DNA from: JAGLSB01 sp023135955
GTDB lineage: Bacteria > Bacteroidota > Bacteroidia > Bacteroidales > GCA-2748055
Direction: 5' to 3'
Length of the DNA stretch: 20,141 nt
NCBI GenBank assembly: GCA_030673645.1
Contig: DAOVIO010000061.1
Location: 1 to 20,141, forward strand
Shown: one piece after another, positions 14,158-20,141 of the stretch
How the letters are laid out: each line of letters starts with the position of its first letter
Numbering within the stretch: the first letter of the stretch is position 1
Program-made: the position numbers and the translations under genes
Notes under the pieces: generated by a model
What the model saw: only the letters and a program-made list of their open reading frames with translations
What the model was told of the DNA's origin: nothing
Database searches by the model: none

Positions 14158-15446
14158 TGGATGTACTTTTAATAAGTCTGGTTGTATTGTTGTTGCTTGG
14201 TATACCCATAGCATATTCTCTTGGCTTATCAGCTTTCACCTATTTTATTGTCTATCATCCTGAGTTATTAATGATTTTGCCACAAAGATTCTTTTCCGGA
14301 TTGAATCTCTATGCTTTAATGGCTTTACCTCTATTTATTCTCATGGGATTACTAATGAATGAATCCGGAATAACAAAACGCCTGATAGATTTTAGTCTTC
14401 TTTTTGTTGGAAAATTGCGCGGAGGATTGGGGCTTGTTAATGTTTTTGCAAGTATGATATTTGGAGGTATCTCAGGATCATCAGCTTCAGATACAGCATC
14501 TATCGGTTCAGTTCTCATTCCTGAAATGGAGCAAAGAGGTTACCCTAAAAGATTTGCCACAGGTATTACTGTTGCTTCTTCAACTATGGGGATGATAATT
14601 CCACCAAGTATTCCAATGGTTATTTATGCAATTGTTGCGGAAGAATCTGTTGGCCAGCTATTCTTAGGAGGATTAATCCCAGGACTAATGATCGGGGTAT
14701 TTCAGCTTAGTTTGGTCCTTATAGTCTCAAAAAAGAAAAAATATCCTATAGAAGAAATAGAACTTACTACAAAAGATAAATTCATAAGGATTAAACGTTC
14801 ATTCTTTGCACTCATAATGCCCATTTTTGTGGTTGGTTCAATTGTGTTTGGTGTTGCCACAGTAACCGAATCTGCAGCAATGGGAGTATTTTATGCTTTC
14901 ATTATTGGTTTATTTTTTCTCTGGGGAACCAGCAGAAAAGAATATATTAGAAAGAAGCTTCCCGCAAGTTTAAAAACTGCAGTCATCACCAGTGCTAAAA
15001 TCATGATTATAATAGCAGTTTCTAAGCTTTATATATGGATCCTGGCTCTTGAGAGGATACCAGAAGCTGTTGCCGGATTAGTTATGATACTTAATCTTTC
15101 ACCTGCAATCATGCTGATATTAATAATGTTTATTATCCTAATTGCGGGAACCTTTATTGATGTTAGTCCGGCTATTTTGCTGCTCACGCCCGTCTTTTTA
15201 CCAGCATGTGTTGCGGTAGGTATTTCTCCTATTCAGTTCGGCGCAATATTAATAGCAGGACTGGCAGTTGGAGCTGTAACACCTCCGGTAGGAACATGTC
15301 TGAATGTTGGCTCAGCAATATCAGGCCTTGGTATTTTAACAACATTTAAAGGAACACTTCCATTCCTGGCAGCAAATGTTCTGACCTTGATTTTAATAAG
15401 CGTATTTCCTCAATTAACACTTTGGATACCATCACTATTTAATTAA
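14157..15446 (+). CDS. dctM: TRAP transporter large permease (DctM family)
   Basis: A 429-residue, very hydrophobic protein with about twelve membrane helices, the usual length of DctM. Family motifs include GGISGSSASDTASIGSVLIPEM (about 104-125), the IIPPSIPMVIYAI stretch near 145-157, a following GGLIPG, and GAVTPPVGTCLNV near 373-385. It is the ion-coupled transport channel that works with DctQ and the DctP binding protein in the inner membrane. The start overlaps the dctQ stop by one base. A 62-base gap separates it from the next gene, which has a strong Shine-Dalgarno. Confidence 0.93.
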   Translation: MDVLLISLVVLLLLGIPIAYSLGLSAFTYFIVYHPELLMILPQRFFSGLNLYALMALPLFILMGLLMNESGITKRLIDFSLLFVGKLRGGLGLVNVFASMIFGGISGSSASDTASIGSVLIPEMEQRGYPKRFATGITVASSTMGMIIPPSIPMVIYAIVAEESVGQLFLGGLIPGLMIGVFQLSLVLIVSKKKKYPIEEIELTTKDKFIRIKRSFFALIMPIFVVGSIVFGVATVTESAAMGVFYAFIIGLFFLWGTSRKEYIRKKLPASLKTAVITSAKIMIIIAVSKLYIWILALERIPEAVAGLVMILNLSPAIMLILIMFIILIAGTFIDVSPAILLLTPVFLPACVAVGISPIQFGAILIAGLAVGAVTPPVGTCLNVGSAISGLGILTTFKGTLPFLAANVLTLILISVFPQLTLWIPSLFN

Positions 15447-15493
15447 AACTATTATTAATATCTAATAATTAGAACTTAAAAACACTTAAACAG

Positions 15494-15500
15494 AAAGGAG
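15494..15500 (+). promoter_or_regulatory. Strong Shine-Dalgarno AAAGGAG before the beta-hydroxyacid dehydrogenase
   Basis: AAAGGAG ends 8 bases before the ATG at 15509, which fixes that start. Such sites are unusual in Bacteroidota. Confidence 0.65.
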
Positions 15501-15508
15501 ATTGTACT

Positions 15509-16399
15509 ATGAAAAAAATTGGATTTATTGGTCTTGGTGATATGGGCATCGGACTGTCAAGAAACCTATTGAGAAATGGGTTTGAATTAACTGGTTTTGA
15601 TATAGACAATGAGCGTCTTAATGAGTTAGTTAAATCAGGTGGAAAATCCGCTTCAACTTGCCTTGAAGTTGGACAAAACTCGGATGTCGTTTTCGTTATG
15701 GTACTTAATGGTGACCAGGTTAAAGATGTTGTACTTGGAAAGGACGGCTTGCTTGAAGGACTAAAACAGGGAGCAACCATAGTTGTTACGGCAACAATTA
15801 ATCCTTCGGAAGTTAAAGTGTTAGAAAAACCTTTAAATGAAAAGGGGATCAAACTTATTGATTCGCCTGTAAGTGGTGGAAAATCAGGAGCTGATAATGG
15901 AACACTTACCATGATGGTTGCCGCTAAAAAAGATGTCTTTGATGAATGCAAAGAAGTTTTGGATGCAGTTGGACAAAATATCTTTCATGTTGGGGAAGAA
16001 ATAGGACTAGGACAAACAATTAAAGCATCATTACAGGCCCTTATCGGAGCCAGTTTTACAGCAATTTTTGAATCACTTGTACTTGGTGTTAAGGCAGGAG
16101 TTAAAGCTGAAACTTTATATGAGGTTTTTGGCTCAAGTGGAGTGTCAAGTCCATTATTTAAAAACTGTGCAAAATTAATCATGGAGCGCAAATTCAAAGG
16201 AACCGGAAGTCACATTGGAACAATGTATAAGGACCTCGGGATTTCTATGAATATGGCAAAAGAAAATGGCGTTGCCATGTTTACAGCCAGCGCAGCATAT
16301 GAATTATTCAGATCAGGAATGTCTCTTTTCCCGGAAGAAGATAACTGGGCAATTGTAAAATTATTAGAACAAATAGCAGGAACAGAAGTAAAAAACTAA
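15509..16399 (+). CDS. Beta-hydroxyacid dehydrogenase, 3-hydroxyisobutyrate/threonate dehydrogenase family
   Basis: A 296-residue protein with the N-terminal NAD(P) motif GLGDMG (8-13), the substrate loop DSPVSGG (118-124) and the catalytic lysine at Lys172 in GLGQTIK. The C-terminal helix KDLGISMNMA (241-250) is also typical. After the lysine most family members have two asparagines; here the segment is KASLQ, closer to the glutamine variant of threonate dehydrogenases. The family oxidises or reduces short beta-hydroxy acids such as tartronate semialdehyde, threonate or 3-hydroxyisobutyrate. With a TRAP system upstream and an isomerase 19 bases after it, it probably acts on an acid related to the pathway, perhaps reducing a ketouronate, but that is a guess. 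No threonate-pathway kinase accompanies it. Confidence 0.85.
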   Translation: MKKIGFIGLGDMGIGLSRNLLRNGFELTGFDIDNERLNELVKSGGKSASTCLEVGQNSDVVFVMVLNGDQVKDVVLGKDGLLEGLKQGATIVVTATINPSEVKVLEKPLNEKGIKLIDSPVSGGKSGADNGTLTMMVAAKKDVFDECKEVLDAVGQNIFHVGEEIGLGQTIKASLQALIGASFTAIFESLVLGVKAGVKAETLYEVFGSSGVSSPLFKNCAKLIMERKFKGTGSHIGTMYKDLGISMNMAKENGVAMFTASAAYELFRSGMSLFPEEDNWAIVKLLEQIAGTEVKN

Positions 16400-16402
16400 A
16401 AT

Positions 16403-16409
16403 AAGGAGG
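16403..16409 (+). promoter_or_regulatory. Strong Shine-Dalgarno AAGGAGG before the isomerase gene
   Basis: AAGGAGG ends 9 bases before the ATG at 16419, close to a full anti-Shine-Dalgarno match and atypical for this phylum. Confidence 0.65.
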
Positions 16410-16418
16410 AACTAAACT

Positions 16419-17282
16419 ATGAAACTTGGTGTAATTACAGATGGTATAAGCAGAGACTTAGAACATGCTTTTAAAGTAATGAATGAAACAGACTTAGAGT
16501 ATGCGGAACTACAATTTGTCTGGGACAAAGAGATTGGTGATCAAAGCCCTGAAGAGATTCAAAAAATCAAAGAGCTTGTTAATAAATACAATGTAAAAGT
16601 TCCGATTATCACTCGGCACAACTTCGTTGGTATGCTTGTGATGGCCACTGAGCCTGAAGATGAAGCTTACCAAAAACATTTTGAAGGATTAAAACGCTGT
16701 ATCAAAATAGCAAAAGAATTAGGAACCGATATGGTTAGGATTATGAGTTTCAGAAAAGAGATGATAATCTTTGGACACAATGGAGCTGAAAAATGGGTTG
16801 CCAGTACCGGTTCATGGGAGAAATTATTGAAACTTTTCGAAGCGCCTATAAGATTAGCTGAAGATGAAGGTATTACCCTTGCTGTTGAAACTGGAAATAA
16901 TGCTATGATTACTTCCGGTTGGTTAGGTAGAAAACTTATTGATGATCTGGGAACAAAAAATCTAAAGCTTATCTGGGATATTCCAAATACACTTTATTGT
17001 ACTGAAATTCCTTATCCGGATGCTTATGAAGAGATTAAAGATTATCTGGGACATATTCATATAAAAGATGGCAAGTCGAATATTTCTCGTGCTACCGTAC
17101 AGTTTTGCCCATTGGGACAAGGAGATATGGCTCCTTATCTTGAAGATATAGCCAGTGCATTAAAGAGAGACAATTATCAGGGTGTAGTTTCTTATGAAGG
17201 TGTTTACAGGCCTGATAATGGAACATTCGAAGATGGATTTAGAGAATCATTACCAGCATTTAAAAAACTTTTTGGAAATTAA
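16419..17282 (+). CDS. Sugar isomerase/epimerase-like TIM barrel, substrate unknown
   Basis: A 287-residue member of the AP-endonuclease-2-like (IolE/IolI/xylose isomerase-like) TIM barrel family. Probable metal-site residues are Glu157 (AVETGNN), Asp187 (IWDIPN), His212 or His214 (HIHIKDG) and Glu260 (SYEGVY). It differs clearly from the IolO-like protein at 10694-11494, so it is a second activity and not a recent copy. The close spacing to the dehydrogenase upstream (19 bases) and their shared strong ribosome sites suggest one functional pair. Inosose isomerase, ketouronate epimerase or hydroxypyruvate isomerase-like roles are all possible; the sequence does not decide between them. Confidence 0.82.
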   Translation: MKLGVITDGISRDLEHAFKVMNETDLEYAELQFVWDKEIGDQSPEEIQKIKELVNKYNVKVPIITRHNFVGMLVMATEPEDEAYQKHFEGLKRCIKIAKELGTDMVRIMSFRKEMIIFGHNGAEKWVASTGSWEKLLKLFEAPIRLAEDEGITLAVETGNNAMITSGWLGRKLIDDLGTKNLKLIWDIPNTLYCTEIPYPDAYEEIKDYLGHIHIKDGKSNISRATVQFCPLGQGDMAPYLEDIASALKRDNYQGVVSYEGVYRPDNGTFEDGFRESLPAFKKLFGN

Positions 17283-17388
17283 TTCAATTTGATAAACTCC
17301 TGAGAGGTTTTTGGGATTTGCAAATAAAATATTGCTCATTCCCAATTACCTTGATAAAACTATTTTAACACCTTAATATCAATATATA

Positions 17389-18402
17389 ATGAAAAAGATA
17401 AAATTTGGAATTGTTGGACTCGGTAGATTAGGAAGGCAACACGCTGAGAATATCGCATTTAAAGTACCTGGGGCTGAGTTAATAGCTGCATGTAGCATAA
17501 ATGAAAGTGAACTTGCTGATGCCAAAGAATCCTTTGATTTAGAACATGTTTATTCTGACTATGATGAAATGCTATTAAATAAGGAGATGGATGCAATTTT
17601 TGTTGGTTCAAGCTCAAATGTTCATTGTGAACAAATTGAAAAGGCATTAAAAGCAGGATATCATGTATTCACAGAAAAACCTCTGGGTGTAAATTTGGAA
17701 GAGACATTAAGGGTGAAAGAAGTTGTAGATGCGCACCCCGATAAAATTTTCATGCTTGGCTTTATGCGACGCTATGATAAATCATACAGTTATGCAAAAG
17801 AAATGATTGATAATGGCAAGATTGGAAAACCTTTTTTAGTCAGATGTTATGGTGTAGACCCAGACACTGATGCATTGAAGGTTATTCCTTTTTTGAAAAC
17901 TAGTGGTGGTATTTTTCAGGATATGGCCAGTCATGATGTTGATCTTGCAAGATGGTTTTTAGGAAAAGAAGCAAAATCAGTATATGCCGTTGGAGGATGT
18001 TATAAATATCCTCAATATGCTGCTGAGGGCGATATTGATAACGGAGTGGCAATTATCAATTTTGAAGATAATATGATTTGTATGCTTTATGTTGGCAGAA
18101 CCTGTCCTAATGGTTACCAGGTGGAAACAGAAATTATTGGGACAGAAGGAACTTTAAGAATTGCCAGTGTGCCGGAAAAAAATCATATCACTATTTATGA
18201 TAATACCGGAGCTGTTCGGGAGTGTTCTCATGATTTTCTTGAAAGGTTTGATGATGCTTATGTGAATGAAGTTAAGGAATTCGTAAGCTGCATTTTAGAA
18301 AACAGAAAACCCGGTGTTGGTGTTATTGATGGAATAAATGCTACAAAGATTACAGGAGCTTGCCAGAAGGCATATGAAACCGGCACAATAGTTCATATAT
18401 AG
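17389..18402 (+). CDS. Second Gfo/Idh/MocA dehydrogenase (IolG/IolX-like)
   Basis: A 337-residue oxidoreductase with Rossmann motif GLGRLG (10-15), EKP at 96-98 (Lys97), and GGIFQDMASHDVD (173-185) giving Asp178 and His182, the catalytic set of inositol dehydrogenases. Length and architecture match iolG at 11556-12572, but the two differ at many positions, including the segment after FNRR/MRRYD and the substrate-loop region (DPDTDALKV in place of DPAPPPAEY). In other bacteria a second enzyme of this kind handles scyllo-inositol or D-chiro-inositol, which is a sensible guess here since soil phytate includes such stereoisomers. It is the last gene of the same-strand run that begins at iolM, separated from the isomerase by 106 bases holding no recognised feature. 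Confidence 0.85.
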   Translation: MKKIKFGIVGLGRLGRQHAENIAFKVPGAELIAACSINESELADAKESFDLEHVYSDYDEMLLNKEMDAIFVGSSSNVHCEQIEKALKAGYHVFTEKPLGVNLEETLRVKEVVDAHPDKIFMLGFMRRYDKSYSYAKEMIDNGKIGKPFLVRCYGVDPDTDALKVIPFLKTSGGIFQDMASHDVDLARWFLGKEAKSVYAVGGCYKYPQYAAEGDIDNGVAIINFEDNMICMLYVGRTCPNGYQVETEIIGTEGTLRIASVPEKNHITIYDNTGAVRECSHDFLERFDDAYVNEVKEFVSCILENRKPGVGVIDGINATKITGACQKAYETGTIVHI

Positions 18403-18446
18403 TCAAGGGGAATTATTTATGGTGTAGTTAATTTAATATTGAATAT

Positions 18447-18476
18447 GTTTTCGAGTTACCACCAATGCCCGAAAAC
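18447..18476. terminator. Weak hairpin after the last catabolic gene
   Basis: GTTTTCG (18447-18453) pairs with CGAAAAC (18470-18476) around a 16-base loop, 45 bases past the dehydrogenase stop. No T-run follows, so termination is doubtful. The loop contains TTACCACCAATGC, whose near-copy lies inverted just after the Fic gene. Confidence 0.3.
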
Positions 18477-18536
18477 CAAATTGTCTGTATGTTTTTCAAT
18501 GTTTATTATACAATTTAGGTTTTTAATGTAAAGATT

Positions 18537-18575
18537 TTTGCAATTTCTATACAGAATGGGCTATCTTTGTATAGA
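18537..18575 (+). promoter_or_regulatory. Promoter and overlapping operator-like inverted repeat of the Fic gene
   Basis: TTTG (18537-18540) and TATCTTTG (18562-18569, an exact TAnnTTTG) are 21 bases apart, as in Bacteroidota promoters. An 8-bp inverted repeat TCTATACA (18546-18553) and TGTATAGA (18568-18575) overlaps the spacer and the -7 box, 21 bases before the start codon. A repressor bound there would block RNA polymerase; the Fic protein's own C-terminal winged helix is the natural candidate. Confidence 0.65.
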
Positions 18576-18596
18576 TAATTTAATAATCTTTACATA

Positions 18597-19667
18597 ATGA
18601 AAAATTGGGAATTAGCTGAATTGCCGTTAATTATTGATTTAGAGACTAAAAAGGTTTTAAAAGCTTTGCCATCAGCACACGCTGCCTTGGCGGAATTGAA
18701 AGGGATTGCATCTACCATTCCGAATCAAAGTATCCTAATAAATACTCTTGGATTACAAGAAGCAAAAGACAGTTCTGCCATTGAGAATATTATAACAACA
18801 CATGATGATTTGTATAAGTCAGAGCTAAACCTGGATTCGTTTAAATCTCTTAATGCTAAGGAAGTTCAGAATTATATTTCTGCACTTAAGAAAGGGTTTG
18901 AATTGATAAACAAAACTAAGCTGTTAACAAATAAGACTATTCTACAAATTCAGGAAGTGCTTGAGGACAATAAGGCAGGATTCAGAAAATTGCCAGGAAC
19001 AGCCTTGAAGAATGCTGCTACTGGAGAAACAATTTATACACCACCTCAAGATTACGAGGATATATTGAATTTAATGGGAAATCTTGAAAAGTATATTAAT
19101 AATTCGGAGGTGCAAGATTGTGACCCATTGATAAAAATGGCAATAATCCATTTTCAATTTGAAAGTATTCATCCATTTTATGATGGTAATGGTCGTACAG
19201 GTAGAATAATTAATATTTTGTATTTGATCTTAGAAGAACTGCAAACACTTCCAATTTTATACTTAAGTAAATATATCATTAAACACAAATCTGAATATTA
19301 CAAATTCCTTCAAAAAGTGAGAGATGAGAACTTATGGGAAGATTGGATTCTATTTATGATAAAAGGAGCTGAAGAAACAGCAATAGAAACTATTAATCTG
19401 ACTTTTAAGATTAAACAATTAATGCTTGATTTCAAGCATAGACTTAGAGATAATTATAAATTTTACAGTCAGGATTTATTAAATAATTTGTTTAAACATC
19501 CATATACAAAAATTGAATTTGTAGTCAATGATTTAGGTGTTTCCAGATTAACAGCAGCTAATTATTTAAATAAATTATCTGAAGATAAATTGCTTAGAAA
19601 GGAAAAATTAGGGACAGGGAATTACTATATAAATGAGGCGCTATTTGAACTTTTAACAAAACGATAA
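18597..19667 (+). CDS. Fic-family protein (class II, with C-terminal winged helix)
   Basis: A 356-residue protein with the complete Fic motif HPFYDGNGRTGR (192-203), including His192, Asp196, Asn198, Arg200 and Arg203, so it should be an active nucleotidyl (usually AMP) transferase. Ser59-x-x-x-Glu63-Asn64 fits the S/TxxxE(G/N) inhibitory motif, placed N-terminal to the Fic core as in class II proteins; the glutamate would hold the enzyme off until released. A winged-helix segment near residues 295-350 (DLGVSRLTAANYLNKL) suggests DNA binding. No antitoxin-like gene adjoins, as expected for a self-inhibited protein. The target is unknown. It has its own promoter and does not appear to belong to the inositol operon. 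Confidence 0.92.
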   Translation: MKNWELAELPLIIDLETKKVLKALPSAHAALAELKGIASTIPNQSILINTLGLQEAKDSSAIENIITTHDDLYKSELNLDSFKSLNAKEVQNYISALKKGFELINKTKLLTNKTILQIQEVLEDNKAGFRKLPGTALKNAATGETIYTPPQDYEDILNLMGNLEKYINNSEVQDCDPLIKMAIIHFQFESIHPFYDGNGRTGRIINILYLILEELQTLPILYLSKYIIKHKSEYYKFLQKVRDENLWEDWILFMIKGAEETAIETINLTFKIKQLMLDFKHRLRDNYKFYSQDLLNNLFKHPYTKIEFVVNDLGVSRLTAANYLNKLSEDKLLRKEKLGTGNYYINEALFELLTKR

Positions 19668-20141
19668 TAAGCACTGGTGGTAAGCGGTCATATGCAATGG
19701 GGGGGTGCGGGAACCTGAAATTTAGTACCTTTAATAAACATTTTAATAGTTAGGGAGGTAGTTGTACTGAATCCCGCACAGCACATAGTGTGCCATCCGT
19801 TTTGTTCTGTTAGACAATCAGAAAATGCAATTGTCCAAAGTTGCAAAATCATCGAACTGACAGCAAAGAGCCCGACTTGCTCACAAAGATCCAACTTTGC
19901 TGAGCGTGAGGACAAGATTGCGGTTGTGAGAAATCGGGATCAGTACTGAATTAAGTTCAGTATAAATTCGACTAAATAATTTTGCTTCTCAAAATTAAAG
20001 TCTCACTGATTCAATTAAAATTGTTCCATAAAATTCTTTAACCTGCTACTTTCTATTTCAGAATATATTTTTTTATATCTTTCCGTTTCATAAGCTGAGC
20101 GTTACTCAATCTTTTGTAATAATAACATGCAATTCTTCAAC
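19668..20141. other. 474-base right-end region without a recognised gene
   Basis: No convincing coding sequence is seen; the longest frame (75 codons, minus strand) has no family resemblance. The region holds several inverted repeats: GTGCGGGA (19705-19712) with TCCCGCAC (19772-19779), and GCACA-TAG-TGTGC (19781-19793). It also holds a GCACTGGTGGTAA element (19671-19683) and a 16-mer (19906-19921) matching 986-1001 at 14 of 16 bases. It may be a decayed mobile element or structured RNA, but neither can be named. Confidence 0.35.

Noticed and set aside
15469..15951. A 160-codon minus-strand open frame
   Set aside because: It lies opposite the well-supported beta-hydroxyacid dehydrogenase and has no recognisable motif.
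19705..19780. Start of a group II intron (GTGCG)
   Set aside because: Only the five-base start matches; no domain V and no reverse transcriptase are visible.
19688..19915. A 75-codon minus-strand open frame
   Set aside because: No family resemblance, unusual cysteine-rich composition and no ribosome site; it covers the inverted repeats of the gene-free end.
20106..20141. C-terminal end of a minus-strand gene entering from the right edge
   Set aside because: Only about eleven codons are available in two competing frames, too few to judge.

Overview
The window looks like chromosomal DNA of a member of the Bacteroidota. The evidence is an AT-rich background, a secreted protein with a type IX secretion (T9SS) C-terminal sorting domain, a TonB-dependent receptor with a CarboxypepD_reg-like N-terminal domain, promoters matching the Bacteroidota -7 box TAnnTTTG, and mostly non-Shine-Dalgarno starts. 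A finer placement (for example free-living, Marinilabiliales-like) would be a guess.

Layout. Positions 2-904 are the 3' end of a GH2 beta-mannosidase-like glycoside hydrolase. It is followed 3 bases later by what appears to be the first ten codons of a ROK sugar kinase, which breaks off at about 938 into a GC-rich patch (986-1262) of palindromic and tandem repeats. A leftward LacI-family regulator (1274-2347) follows; two near-identical palindromic operators sit beside its promoter, with phased A-tracts between them. From there every gene reads rightward: a T9SS-sorted secreted protein (2685-3680), a strong terminator, a TonB-dependent receptor without a SusD partner (3822-6710), and a beta-propeller phytase lipoprotein (6855-7988). 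Next come four genes of the Thermotoga-type inositol oxidation route, iolM, iolN, iolO and iolG (8247-12572), a complete TRAP transporter (12625-15446), and three further enzymes: a beta-hydroxyacid dehydrogenase, a TIM-barrel isomerase and a second Gfo/Idh/MocA dehydrogenase (15509-18402). A self-standing Fic protein (18597-19667) with its own promoter and operator-like repeat follows. The last 474 bases contain no recognisable gene.

How the genes work together (inference from family knowledge). The receptor would bring phytate or partly dephosphorylated inositol phosphates across the outer membrane, and the phytase would remove phosphates. IolG would oxidise myo-inositol to scyllo-inosose, IolM would oxidise it again to the diketone, IolN would open the ring hydrolytically to 5-keto-L-gluconate, and IolO would epimerise this to D-tagaturonate for uronate catabolism. 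The classical iolB/C/D/E/J genes are not in the window. The most notable result is this joining of phytate capture and a non-classical inositol pathway in one cluster, together with a TRAP transporter and a three-enzyme module whose substrates are not obvious.
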